Shown here piece by piece: positions 47,331 to 60,189 of a stretch of DNA of 64,000 nt. Made by a program: the position numbers and the translations under genes. The notes under the pieces are model-generated. The model saw only the letters and a program-made list of their open reading frames with translations. It had not been told where the DNA came from and made no database searches. Source of the DNA: Chrysomallon squamiferum (lineage: Eukaryota; Mollusca; Gastropoda; Neomphalida; Peltospiridae); assembly GCA_012295275.1 (NCBI GenBank), contig CM022665.1, positions 40,749,152 to 40,813,151 on the forward strand. Reading direction: 5' to 3'. Every line of letters starts with the position of its first letter. Position 1 is the stretch's first letter.

Positions 47331-48574
47331 ATTCAGTCATAGATTTATTGGCCAAAATGTTTTTACAAAAAAAAAAAAAAAAAAGAACAAAAAAACAAAA
47401 CAAACAAAAAACCTGGGACAAGGTGTCATCTAGATCATTTCTAGTTTCAACAAAAGTCGAGCAGCAAAACTATAGATTGTGACAAGACTAAAAAAATCTT
47501 CGACTTTTATAAATGATCTCTGTCAAGATAATATATATATATTTTTTTTTTTTTTGCTGCATAACAATGAGTCAGCAATTTATTATACGTGTTTGTGTGT
47601 GTGTGTAGACATAATAAATAAACTAATATTATTTTCAAATATCCAAATACCGTGAAAGCAAAATGTTTCCAAATGCATTTCTGAGGTAAATGTTTATTTT
47701 TAATACAAAGTTCAACCAATCATGGATTATCACGAATATGTATGCGTAATATATTCTGCATTTAATAAACAAGAGCATTTTAATTCTAAAACACTAAAAA
47801 GAAACACACACACACACATTGTTCAAATACGTTTCTAATAACTAAACCTTTAATTATAACATTTTGCCAAACTAATGGCAACAAAACCGACATTTACTTT
47901 GTCAACAGAACTTTACCCGTGTACAAGGTAGGCTACAATAAACCCTATTATTCTTTAACATGTTGGTGGAAGAATTGAAGAAAGGTCAAACCTAGAACAG
48001 GGCACTTGTTCTGATTTAAATAACGCGTCCATACGATGACCAAACACGAGCGAGTTTGGTTTTCCTGTTTACATCAATATCACACAGGTGTCATGTTTAC
48101 CCTGCCTCGTCCAGGTAAACGCCGGAATTTTGTTTACCAATCACATTCTTTCGTCTAACGGTTTAGCCGCTTCTGTACACGAAATACCAGAGGTTAAAAA
48201 CTGCAGTCCACGTTTCTATTTCTTTTGTGTTTTTTCTCCCGAATTCATTTTTTTTTTTTTTCTTATTTTTATACAAGAAAGAAAAAGAAAATTTATGGAA
48301 GTATTCAGACGATTAATTTTTTTAGTATAATGTTACGTTATTATTATTATTTTTTTTTTTTTCTTAAAATGTTTATGAAAAATTAAATAATATAATTTTG
48401 TGTGTGTGTGTTATTATTCCTTACAACAATGTCAACAGTGGTAGTAGCAGTAGCAGCGGCAGCAGCAATAATAATAATAATAATAACAACAACAATAATA
48501 ATAATAATTTATTTTTTATTATTATTATTATTTTTTTTTTTTTTTTTTTTTAAATTAAATAGCTGTAAGATGGA
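47331..48574. other. Mixed low-complexity stretch
   Basis: Poly-A at 47367-47383, GT and CA runs, and an AAT/T-rich block at 48463-48552. A small unique CpG-bearing patch lies at about 48000-48200. No gene is seen. Confidence 0.5.
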
Positions 48575-48840
48575 TATTGGTTACCATGAATGCTAAATAA
48601 ATACAATTACATTTTATATCAGCCCACAGTAACAAAAATGGCGGCAAGGAGATTGGTTACCATGAATACCGAGTGACTCACTTCGCTCGAAGTACACAGG
48701 TAAAATGTCAAAACACGGAACACTGACAAGTTTTATCTGCGAGAACGATTTCGTTTCAGTTTACATTAACCTTCTGTAAATACAAGTGATTCGCAACAGG
48801 TTACAATGAAATTTGCCCGTTGGTTGTAAAATCGTGAGAC
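48575..48840. promoter_or_regulatory. Island with ATGGCGGC and a duplicated 16-mer
   Basis: ATTGGTTACCATGAAT occurs at 48575-48590 and again at 48652-48667. ATGGCGGC (48638-48645) lies between the copies, and GTGACTCAC follows at about 48672. Translation from that ATG stops after 12 codons. Confidence 0.3.
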
Positions 48841-48916
48841 GGGTAACTACATTTTTTTTTTTTTTTTTTTTTTATCTGTTTTCGAACAAAAAGAAAAACA
48901 AACAACAAAAATAGTA

Positions 48917-48955
<39 letters not shown>

Positions 48956-49641
48956 ATTGACACAATACAGCTGTGACTATAACTACAACAACTACTGTTG
49001 ATCTTGCACTCCTTCCGCTACATTACTAATATTTATAGTTTAAAAAGTAAAGAATTATATTTATGAAATATTGTTGTGTGCAGGTATTATAATTTGTTAT
49101 CGTTGTTATTTTGCTGATTTCGCGATTGCTGTTATTATTATTGATGTTGTTGTCGTTTTGAAAATATATGCACAAAATTCAAAGAACAAAAAATCACCCT
49201 ATTTTTTCTAAAAATAAATATAAAGATAACAAAAAACAAAACTAACGACATCAACGTGATAGTATAGTTTTGTTGTCATTGTTCCACATTTTTATTTATT
49301 TAATGTAGACATTTTATTAAAATGACACTTTTTAAGTAAAAATATATACCTAAACATAAAAAATAAAAAAAAAAATAAAAGATAATAATAATAATAATAA
49401 TAATGTTTAATATGTTTTATTTATATAATTTAATTTATTTTTTTGTATCTTTTCTGCCATCATCCGGTATAATTATATACATATATGTATATTCTGAAAT
49501 GTAAGCTAATTTGCTGAAGCCAAATTCAAGCACACGTGTGTAATAAGAATCGATTATTTTATCGTGCGCTTGCAAAAATGTTATCTGTAAAATAATAACA
49601 TTTAACCTACTGCAGTATTTTCCATGTGGAATCTATACGGG
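48841..49641. other. Low-complexity gene-free stretch
   Basis: Poly-T, AAT array (about 48917-48950) and AT-rich DNA. Confidence 0.55.
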
Positions 49642-49642
49642 T

Positions 49643-49697
<55 letters not shown>

Positions 49698-49698
49698 T
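49642..49698. repeat. GT microsatellite
   Basis: About 26 GT units. Confidence 0.95.
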
Positions 49699-49739
49699 GT
49701 GCATGCATGTTTATAAAATATAGACAATGAAAATGTGTG

Positions 49740-50180
49740 TTTGTGTACGTGCGTGCACGGCGTGGATTTGTTTACGAGTGTGCGCTTCTTTTGCAGAACT
49801 GCAGACACCGTAATATAAAACTGAACTCGACGAGGACAAATTCTCTCGCAGGCGTACACGAGAAAAGTGTGCATATAATTTATAACAAGACACGAGTCTA
49901 GTGTGGCGGCGGTTCGCGAAACCTTCAACTCGTTCAGGTTGTGGCTGGCGTAATTTAGTGGGTTAATTCCTTGACAGGTAGGCAAACATTTGGAATTCCT
50001 TGCACACTCTGGGCTCCAGGCCGAGATCAGACTTTATCAGCTGTCAGTCAAATCGCGCCGACAATTCAATCACGTACGTATGTGAGCTACGTGGATAATT
50101 GTCATGCTTAATAAATGTCGATAGATTGTATCTTACACTGCTGGCACGCACTGGCTAGTCGCGAATGATTCGCAAAAAGC
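49740..50180. promoter_or_regulatory. CpG-containing island
   Basis: Unique sequence with GGCGGCGG near 49905, TTATCAGCTGTCAGTCAAAT near 50035 (GATA- and E-box-like words next to each other) and CACGTACGTATG near 50069. No coding frame is convincing. Confidence 0.3.
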
Positions 50181-50199
50181 TTTTGATAATTAAATTATC

Positions 50200-50502
50200 T
50201 TTTAAGTATATTGTAGGTATTATTTATAATATCGCAAAATAAGCTTGAGATTAGGATACGGCAAAACATGGGCTGTAAATAAAACTTTGTGGGTGTTATT
50301 CTGCACAAAAAGACGATGGTAAAATGTATCTGTGCCTATTGTATTTTGTGTACAGTAATATCTCTGAATTGTGTTTGTAAATGAAGCTGTGTTTGCATTG
50401 TTCCATATAAAAGATAATGAAGAAATAAATCTGTAATATTTTGTATACGTATATTAATAACAGAGAAAATAATACCATGTTGTATCTGTGTGTGTATGTA
50501 TG

Positions 50503-50544
<42 letters not shown>

Positions 50545-52374
50545 ATATATAAAAGATATGGTTACTGAATATGGCATACTATATTTCACTATATCAGTTA
50601 TTGTTAGGTAGTCTATCTATCTATCTATCTAGTATAGATATATATATATATTCAAATTTAAAAAAAAAATAGAGATGTGATTTTTGGTATATTAAAACCT
50701 GATAAACATAAGTTCTGAACTATTGTTATGAAGTAGGTTTTTGAATAATATTATACTGTATGCAAAAAAAAGAAAAAAAGAAGATATGTACACAATAGCT
50801 GAATCAATACGAGCTCTAAATTTTACTGTTTGACAAATATCTATCTATCTATCTATCTATCTGTATATATAAAATACTCTGTTATATTTTAAAAATACAA
50901 GATTTAGAATATTATAATAAAATTAATCTGGAATAAAACAGTTTGTACTGAAAGTAATAACTATGTTAGAATCTCTGAACTACTGGATGAGAGACCATTG
51001 TGATTAAATGTATTTTATATGAAATATTTTTGATTGCCGTTATTAATATTTTAAAAAATTATTAATTATTAAAATAACGCTATACTGCGTGAAAATTAAA
51101 AATTAAAATAATAAAAACAGTTATGATTTCTGAAATAATGAAATGAAACTTGCGCAAATTTCTTTTTGCCATTAATAAAATATTAATTAATTAATGCAAG
51201 GCAAGGCAAGGCAAGGCAAAATAAATTTAAGAATAGCATTATGCAGTATAAAAAAAATATAATAATAATAATAAAAAGTCAAATGAAATAAAAATGGTGA
51301 TAAGATTTTTCTTATAACGACATAAATCTGACATAGAATATTAGGTATTACTTGTATTAATTCATATCAATAAGTTCTGAATTATTCCATTGCAAAATAA
51401 ATTAATTAATTAAAATAATAATAAAAAAAACAACCTAATAGGTATGTGAAGAAATAATTTCTTAATACCTTTTTGGATTATATTAAAACGCTCTGAATTA
51501 ATGAAGAGCTAAATATTTTTATAAATAATAGTGTTCAGTATGTAAATAAAACGATAAAGGATTTTTTTATAAACTGGAATAAATCAAAATTTAATGATAT
51601 CATTATTAATAACGCCATTAAACACATTTATTATTAACAATATGCATTTTTATTTTTTACTAATATTATGCTATATTAAAAATAATTTTTTTTAAATTGT
51701 TTTATGTTATTAGCATAATGAAATAAACTGAATTCGGAATAAATTATTTTGTATTAATTAATTTATAACGTCGGAAATTATAATTATAGAGTTCAAAATA
51801 ATAGGTTATAATATTTAAAAAAAAATAATAATAATAATTATTAGTTGAAGAGTAACTAATTTCAATGCAATAAATTATTTTTGGTATAAAATAAGATTGT
51901 AAAAAAATAATAAAAAATCTATTATTAATTTACAGAAAAATAAAATCAGGAAGACAATATTAATATAATATATTAATCGAGAAATATATATCTTGATTAA
52001 GTCCAATTTCTATAGCTATATAAAGAAAACTTTTTAAAGAGATATCAAATTTAAGAAAAAGAAAACAAATTTAGAATATTTAGAAACACATTTTATTCCA
52101 GTGGGCCAAAGAAAAACTGTTTTAAAAGATAATATTTTTTTTCACCTATCTTAGCAGCTTTGAACATAACTGATTTAAATAAAATCTTCCAGTAGAATAA
52201 AAAATAAAAAATATTAAATAAAAAAAACAATAAACAGACTCGCAACAAATTCATCATTATAAACTATATAAACTACTGTGATAACGTCTTGTGATGATGA
52301 TAATAATAATATAATAACAACAACAATAATAATAATAACAATAATGATAATAATAGTAATAAATGATAATGATG

Positions 52375-52420
<46 letters not shown>

Positions 52421-52700
52421 CAAAAAATAAATAACGCATTACCCATAATAAAAATAAAACACACCTTTTATAGTTATTTCATATACATTAAAAAATATTC
52501 ATTATCCTTTGTATAACAATCTAATTATTAGAACTGTCAAAAACCATGTAAAATGTGATGTAGTATCAAATCATAATGGATCATAAAAAAAAAAAAAAAA
52601 ATTAAAAAAAATAATATGAGTGATACATTTTAATATACCGTCATCACTGAATGTATTAATAGATATCATCCTTAAATATATGATCAGTCTTATTACCCAT
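50200..52700. repeat. Very AT-rich block with a recurring TCTGAAYTA word
   Basis: Extremely AT-rich DNA with TATC arrays (50614-50656 and 50837-50870), a GGCAA array (51196-51220) and an AAT array (52294-52425). The word TCTGAAYTA or a variant recurs near 50361, 50714, 50972, 51129, 51373, 51492 and 51730, with spacings often near 118-122 bp or multiples. This may be a decayed satellite. Confidence 0.4.
51196..51220. repeat. GGCAA pentanucleotide array
   Basis: Five units of CAAGG; the only G-rich patch in this AT-rich block. Confidence 0.9.
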
Positions 52701-52789
52701 CATAATTTGATAAATCTTTATCTCTGATTTCTTGTCATAAAATTTCCATTTCGATGTGATATTTAACGTATTAAATACTGTAATAAAAT

Positions 52790-52930
52790 GACTGCATGGT
52801 AATAAGGCCAAACCGATGATAGATCAGGATAGGGATTACTAGCCGCAACATTGAGCCAGCAATATCCCGCGTATGTAATATTGATCGTTTAGCGACGGAA
52901 TGATACACGATGTTAAGTTTACTTCTTCTA
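52790..52930. promoter_or_regulatory. Small CpG-bearing patch
   Basis: Unique sequence with GGGATTACTAG and TTTAGCGACGG, isolated between AT-rich stretches. Confidence 0.2.
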
Positions 52931-53478
52931 TCTGTAGGAAAATTAAAATAGTCATACAGACATAAATAAATATCCTGCAAACAGAATAATATTATTTTAT
53001 GTACATGTTCAGGACGTACTGACATACTTAACAATAGCATGTTTCAGTTTGTCTCTGTTTTATTTCTAACCGTTCCTTATCTCTGTTTCCCTCTCCATCT
53101 GTCTCTCTGTCTCTCTCAAGCAAACACACACACATAAAATTATATAAAAATACATCGTCGATTACAAATATGTGAACAGAAAAAAAAAAAAAAAACCCGT
53201 TTATTCGCGATAAAAAGCAGGTGAAAACAGCATGAAAACAGAAATTATAAACACAAGTTAAAAAAAAAAGAAGAAGAAGAAGAAAAAGCAAAGAAAAGAA
53301 ACGAAACGAAAAGAAAAAAAAAAAAAAACCCTGCAACTATTTATTTCTATTTAAAAGAGTCTTTCAACACTAAAAATACCGTTACAATTCGATTCAAATT
53401 TTTTTACTTCTTCGTCTTTCTTTTTTTTTTTTACTCCATCTTTTCTGTTTCTCGTATCAAATGAGATTGGAAAAACGG

Positions 53479-53509
<31 letters not shown>

Positions 53510-53859
53510 GAAAAGAGAAATCAGAAGAAAACGAGATCAAAGACAGTGGTGTCAAAGCCAGAAATAAACAGAGACAATTTCATCAAGAAAGCAATTACTT
53601 CTTTGTCCAATCTCCAATAAAACCATTAGAGTATATCCCTGAAGCACTTACAATATACCCATCAAAATAAAGGTTTCAAAGACACACAGCTTACCAAATA
53701 AAGCAATGGAGATTGCTGATGCTAATGCCGTTCAATCTAATTTTCTCCCAAAATGATGGATTTACTACAGGAAGGGGAAAAAAAGGAAGAAGAAGAAGGG
53801 GTAAAAAAAAAAAAAAAAAAAAAAAAATACGAACCACACACACAACTAAAAGAAATGCT
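52931..53859. other. Low-complexity gene-free stretch
   Basis: Poly-A tracts at about 53488-53509 and 53803-53826 and AAG units; no gene is seen. Confidence 0.55.
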
Positions 53860-54560
53860 GTATTTACCGGAAATGAAAGGACTGTTGGTGAATCCCAATG
53901 CCTTTCCTCCTGGGAGATCCAAAATGCTAGAAAATGTCAGAGCACAAAATCACGGGTTGCCCATATCCCAGCTTTATTGCTATTTCATGATCTTCCGCCT
54001 TGCCGTACTCCTGTTGTGCGCCATCAATTTCACATCACCAAATGTTTATGCGGAATTACGTATCGATCCTGTACGAGGTTCAGCGGAGTTTCTTGCAATC
54101 ATCCCGCTAGGGCTAGGAAAGCAACATGCTGACTCGCTGCCGAGCCGCCATTCAAGCGCGATATTTTCACCGATAGCTGCGGCGCAGAGACGAGCTTTGT
54201 GGTAGCGCTTCTGTCCCTTTCACGTAACGGCAATGTAAGAATGTGGACATTTTCATTCCACAGGATTCTGGCAAGTGGATAGAAAACCTAATGGGAATTT
54301 TATCTTCCAGAAAACGCTTTCCACGGCATATGTTCTCAATTTCCCGCGCCTTCTTTTAGTAGCAGACGACAGTTCCACAGTTGGCGAGGAGATCGCCTAT
54401 GGCTCATTACGAGACGCCCACCTTCGAGTGTAATTGTGCTTGATTATCAAAACGAAGCGGCATGCTCGTACATCATCGAGTAAACAAGACGTCCGCTTTA
54501 TACGGTTGCTCGTAAATCTAGGGCAGTTGTTTCGTGTGGCTGGCGGAGAACCGCTATGCG
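53860..54560. promoter_or_regulatory. Largest CpG-containing island of the PKDCC upstream region
   Basis: About 700 bp of unique sequence with many CpG. It contains GCCGCCAT (54144-54151), the 16-mer TATTTTCACCGATAGC (54162-54177, same as 35213-35228) and GCAGACGACAGTT (54362-54374, same as 61563-61575). Several frames cross it (one of 150 codons) but they overlap in different frames and none resembles a protein family. Confidence 0.4.
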
Positions 54561-54779
54561 CAGATCACAATCAAATACTCAGCACCCACAGAAAAAAGAA
54601 AAAGAAAAAAATTCGAAAAAAAAAAATCAAGCGTTCCCTGGTTAAACAAATATGCTACAATGAACATTTTGCAGCGCTCAAAAAGAAATTAATTCGTTTT
54701 AAATGTTCTTTTCTTAAAAATCCCCTTACAGTGTTAAAAGCTACTAAACTTTCATGCGTGAGTGAATGAGAAATTAAGC

Positions 54780-55060
54780 ATGAGATACAGGTTTACAACG
54801 AGTCCATTGAACACCGATAATGACCTTACCTAGTGCTGTTTCCTTGTTGTTAACACTAATCCTCATGTCCCGTCAGTGTGTGGCAAATAATCATCAGAGA
54901 TGGTCGAATCAATTGGCCTTTTAATCAGACCAGCATCTGCTCGGATATGGAGTTCATTAATTAGCGATTATTCGTACCGTCTTAACTTGAGTACTCCACT
55001 TGACACGAAAATTCCCCAGCCGCAAGTAATTAAACGATGGCTGATCTTTTGAAAAAGTTC
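54780..55060. promoter_or_regulatory. Island with homeodomain-like words
   Basis: TTAATTAGCGATTATTCG near 54958, GTAATTAAACG near 55026 and CCACTTGACACG near 54996 are typical homeodomain/NKX-type words in otherwise unique sequence. Confidence 0.3.
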
Positions 55061-55179
55061 AATCTCAACTTCATACTGAATAAATAATACTTTTTTTGAA
55101 GAAGAAGAAGAAGAAAAAAATATATATATATTAAATTATAAAAGTAAATATCTCTTACACGAGTTTCTCTTAACAGAAC

Positions 55180-55530
55180 ATACTCCGTTAAAAAAGAAAC
55201 TAACGTGGTATCCTGCCAGCGTTCGCTGCGGCGTGGTCAAATACGTCTGTGTCTGGATTTGGCATGTGTCAACAGCGAACACTACACCTACCCCTTGTTT
55301 GCTAGGGCATGTGTTTCGAGTCCTCCTGCAAAACAAAAACTTTTGTGACCCTGGGATCAGCCCGAACGCGTGACAGCGCCGAATTTACTTTACGAGGCAG
55401 TTCGTGTTGCTGTTCCCCTTCCCTCAACCAATAGCGCTCAGTGCTGCCTTTGACAGGCGTATTTTTCGTGAGAGCTAACGCATCAGTTAGCCTGTTAAAT
55501 GGGACGAAAGGAAAAATTGTGAACACTTCG
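55180..55530. promoter_or_regulatory. CpG-bearing island, possible short minus-strand frame
   Basis: GC-richer unique sequence. A minus-strand frame (55302-55526) reads with ordinary composition, but I see no motif, splice context or partner exon, so a regulatory reading is preferred. Confidence 0.25.
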
Positions 55531-56230
55531 GTAATGTCAACAAATGTTCATGAAAAGGTGATTTCGACTAAGAAAATAGATGATTTCAGTAGCACTTGCA
55601 CATTACAGTAAATATTTGTATAGTTCAATATTACTCAGACATAGTGACACTGTGATGTAGTTTTACAAGTTACATATATTTTACAGTTAAACAGATCCAT
55701 ATGCAGATACACATGTTACATACTACACTTATGATACGTCAGACATTCCTTACATATAGGTATATATATATATATACATGTTAAATATGCTATAAAAAAT
55801 GTTATCTGTTGCTTATGTGTTATACAGATATACACTTTATATATATTGTGTACATATACATATTACATACATGGTTATTTAGATGTACTGGGTATTCAGA
55901 TGTGCCCATCCTTTATGAAAATAGAACGCATAAAACATACTCAAATAAGACCTGTATATTGAAAGATGCATCCTGGAGTTGTATTCATACTTATAATTAT
56001 ATATGCATATGTTTTCAAACTTTTAGGTAAAATATATATGAATGTATTTATATATTCACATCTACAAACCTGCGCAGACATTCATACTAGTATGTCTGTT
56101 CGTATGAAATTTTTTAAAACTGGATTATAAATCTCATATATGTACATACATACATACATATAAAAAACCATATTAAACCATATTAACCTCAGAGTGCGTA
56201 CGTATGTGCGTGTGCATGAATGCATGTATG

Positions 56231-56261
<31 letters not shown>

Positions 56262-57529
56262 TATGTATGTATGTATGTATGTATGCATGCATGCATGCAT
56301 GTATATAATTATGTGTATATATATAACTATGTATATATGTATGAATGTCTATGTGTGTGTATTACTGGTTATTACTTGCATAAACCTCTGTATTTCTGTT
56401 CTCTTCATTACTAGACGTCTCTAACAGAAATGCCAGCAGAGATACGTTACCGCTATCTTCCTCTCTGTATACAGTGCGTTCACATCTGTCTGCTTAACGT
56501 GGCTGCCAACTGGTCAGTGAGTTATGCGTCAGATACGAAACAGAAGGTTAATTAAGATAACATCAAGAAGATTCACATTTAATACTGAGCTCTATATTGT
56601 CTATAATTATGTAGTCAGGTTCCACAAGAACGAACTCGAGGGCTGTTCGATATGCGTGTTAGGTCGATAGACGGACTAACATGATTATGCACAATATATC
56701 CATACAAACATACATGCATACATCCGAATATATATACATATGCAAACAAATAAAAAACAGTATGTGTGTTTGTGTGTGCTGTGTGTGCACAAAAAAATAC
56801 ATACACACTTACATACATATATATTTATATATATATACACATGAATAGATACATACATATTTAAGTTTATTAGGTGTACACACATACATACATATACTCA
56901 CATACTTGCATAAATATTTAAGTACACACACATACACACACATACGTGCAGACAGGCATATACGTACATACATGCACACGTTAAGACGCAAAAACATACT
57001 TTATCCACTCTATATAAATAAAATAGACACATAACGTAGATATCTATCTTACTTACGAGCGTTTATAAACGTAACTGAAATTTTATTTCTGCTACTTGCT
57101 GGTTCATGGTGGAATTGATTATCTATGTAACGCAATAATTAGGCTCTGTCGAGTCTACGTAACATACATCTCGTATTTATATCAGATAATAACAGCCAGT
57201 AACGAGATACGTAGTGAGCCATGCCTAATGTGATTGTAACTTCAGACTCCCTGTCACCTTGATTATGTGGGTGGACACTTTTGAAACGTGCTGCTTTCCA
57301 GCTGTACTGGGAAACAGTACGCGTGTCATATCTACAGGCAGCCAGAAGTAAAACGTGAATTGATTTTATAGATTTGTATAGGTGGCCTCCACTGTGTATA
57401 CCGTTCCGTTCGTTGCTCGTAACACCTAAGTAGATATGAGTGAGAGGTTTTTTTTTTTTTTTTTATTATTCTATAATGTGGTTAATGTTGAAGGCAAGTG
57501 AGTGGTGTAGTTTTAAACAGCGTATAGAG
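55531..57529. other. Low-complexity gene-free stretch with a unique patch
   Basis: TA- and TATG-rich DNA dominates, with a TATG/CATG array at 56216-56302 and CATA-rich DNA at 56690-57000. Unique sequence at about 57040-57420 shows no gene. Confidence 0.5.
56216..56302. repeat. TATG tetranucleotide array
   Basis: TATG units pass into GCAT units; one TAATATG interruption. Confidence 0.95.
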
Positions 57530-57544
57530 GATGAGAGAGAGAGA

Positions 57545-57642
<98 letters not shown>

Positions 57643-57662
57643 CAGACAGAGAGAGAGAGAGT
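57530..57662. repeat. GA microsatellite
   Basis: About 60 GA units with rare interruptions. Confidence 0.95.
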
Positions 57663-57702
57663 CATGTATACAGCTATACGCACAAAAATGTGTAATTTTA
57701 TT

Positions 57703-57737
57703 ACTACTACTACTGCTGCTGCTGCTACTACTACAAC

Positions 57738-57777
<40 letters not shown>

Positions 57778-57900
57778 ATTAGTATTATTATTGCTGGTAA
57801 TGTTGTTGTTGTTCTGTTATTGTTATTGTTATTGTTATTGTTATTGTTGTTATTATTACTACTACTACTACTACTACTACTACTATCATTATCATCATCA
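57703..57900. repeat. Compound trinucleotide block
   Basis: TAC, TGC, TTA, TTG and ACT units follow each other within 200 bp. It yields spurious poly-Leu, poly-Ile and poly-Asn frames. Confidence 0.95.
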
Positions 57901-57959
57901 TTATTGTTATTATTGATACCTGTTAACATTTTAAAGATTAACATTAGTTCATCCATCAA

Positions 57960-58432
57960 TTTAAAACTGCATCTCTGTTTCCTTACCTAAGTTATTATCT
58001 TCCTGATGTCTCACGTCGTTTCTTCATTACGAAATATTACTTCATTAAAATAACGCCACGCAATAAGAATAATTTCGTGTCGTTATTACCAATGATTCGC
58101 ATTCTCCTCATCACTCTGTCAATTTACTGGTCCGGTGAGTAATAACATTTTAAATGATACGACAGGACCAAAGCATTTTGCCATCTGTCAGATCTGCTCG
58201 GTGGGGTGACCACTCGACTGGTCATCTTGGTGTACTTCAGTTGCGATTGGACTCGCAGGTAGAAAGGCAGGGTTTGTATGAAGTAAAAATCATGGTATCT
58301 TTGTGTCTGCTGAAGTGACACCCACTTCAGTGTCAGAACGGGAATTAATTAATTAATCAGTGAAAGATCACGATTTCTTTATGAAGAAAGAGACCCCCCA
58401 AAAAAGTGAATCAGAGAAAGAAGGAGTAAATG

Positions 58433-58436
<4 letters not shown>
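57960..58436. other. Unique stretch without a gene
   Basis: Between the trinucleotide block and the next GA array; no coding or regulatory feature stands out. Confidence 0.4.

Positions 58437-58516
<80 letters not shown>
58437..58516. repeat. GA microsatellite
   Basis: About 39 GA units, 0.8 kb from the array at 57530-57662. Confidence 0.95.
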
Positions 58517-59045
58517 AGTTAAAGAAACTATGCACCCATCATTTAGACATAAATACTAATAAAAAATAATGTTGATGATAGTAGTAATAAACCAGCAGCA
58601 AAGCGCTAGTAGTTATTATTTACATTTACAAAAGAAACAAACTAAGAAACGCTGAAAATGAACAAACAAATAAAGAACATATAAAAAAAAAAAAAACCTA
58701 ACATAACTAACAGTAAAAACAAAAAGTTCACAAAAATGAACGACAGTACCTCGTTTCAGCAGCTGAGATTAAACTGAGTGAAGACAACAAACCACAAATT
58801 TAGAACAGTTTCTACATTTAAAAAAAAATAATCTTCTATGAAGTTTTCTGTTTGAAAAGAGCTTTTCCAATAACATTAAGTGTATTTCATGTCAAATCTT
58901 AAACGGCTTGTCAGTGAATGTAACACATGAACTGTTTCCATTTATAAGGTCCATTTAGCAAATGAAAAGAACGTTTCGTATCTTCCATCTTCATTGTACA
59001 CTGGGACTCCAGCAAATTAGACTTAATCGAACGCTTTAAACCAGT

Positions 59046-59262
59046 TTGGATATAGGTTCAGTATACGTGAATATAGGCTTAGGATACGTAGATGTAGGAT
59101 TAGGATACATGAATAAAGGATTAGGATACGTGGATGTAGGCTTACCTTACGTGAATATAGGCTTAGGATACGTAGGTGTTGGCTTAAGAAACGTGAACAT
59201 AAGCTTAGTATACGCTGATATAGGATTAGACTAGTGAGTTTAGGATTAGGATACGTAAATCC
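59046..59262 (+). repeat. 21-bp minisatellite, about 10 units
   Basis: About ten imperfect 21-bp units of the type GGCTTAGGATACGTRGATGTA. Because 21 is a multiple of three, one frame stays open and reads a heptapeptide repeat (GLGYVDV-like). No start context, splice site or neighbouring exon supports translation. Confidence 0.85.
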
Positions 59263-59360
59263 AGTGGATCACGCGTCTTACACATTCTTATTTTGGCTGA
59301 CATTGGACATTTTTTATAGATTTATTTTGTTTGTTTTTCTTTGTTTTGTATGTATGTATT

Positions 59361-59412
<52 letters not shown>
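59361..59412. repeat. GT microsatellite
   Basis: About 24 GT units. Confidence 0.95.
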
Positions 59413-59414
<2 letters not shown>

Positions 59415-60189
59415 GGGTTTTTTGTTGTGTGTTTTTCATTACAAAGAAACTTACTAACAGTTTTAACCAACATAATGATTATGTCAGCCTTTTCTGAAAT
59501 CATGGTACAGGCCGGGCAAATTTAGGCTGTGCTTTAATTTCGATAAGATAATCAGGTAGTTAAATTTATAGGTAGTCATTGTACATCAGTGGTTTTTTTT
59601 TTAAACATGAATTTAAACCTGGATAAGTTTATACATTGCAGAGTCGCGAAGATATATCATGGTATTTAATATATCATTTCTGCTATATCCAGTTTCTATA
59701 AAAGTCTCTTTTATCAAAAGGTTTTGTAAATATATTTCAAGGTGTGGGCGGGTTAATATCAAAATGTTCTTTTTCTGCTAATCGATTGAAGTTGCCGATC
59801 GAAAAACAGCACCAGTTTTATCATCTCTCTTATTATCATTATTTAAATACCACATATCTTATAAATGTTCAGGTTTCATTAAAAACCCATTAATTCATTT
59901 TTACGTTATTTTATCTTCCCAACAACTGATTACGTGCTACCCCGAACAAGTTTAATTCAAAATTCAGTCTAGACATAAGACCAGAACAAATATTCTTCAC
60001 ATTTTTATCCATTGCACATTTCCTGCGACTGAATGCCTAAAAAAAAAAATAAAGAAAGCAAAAAAAAATAAAATAAAATGGAGGTTCAAAATGTTACAAG
60101 GTTTCCTAGCTGCATTTTATCTTGACAATAACTGGTGTTTGTGCTGCCTCAGTTAAAGTCTCGGTACAACAATCAGTCAAATTCTGCTT
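59413..60189. other. Unique AT-rich stretch
   Basis: I see nothing supportable in it. Confidence 0.4.

Noticed and set aside
53713-54205. Frames of 139 and 150 codons over the largest island
   Set aside because: They overlap in different frames, start in a poly-A tract and show no domain or codon bias.
55302-55526. 74-codon minus-strand frame
   Set aside because: Composition is ordinary, but there is no motif, promoter or partner exon; not enough to call a gene.
57513-57990. Long frames rich in Ser, Leu, Asn or Arg-Glu
   Set aside because: They come from GA and trinucleotide arrays; both strands are open at once because the sequence is repetitive.
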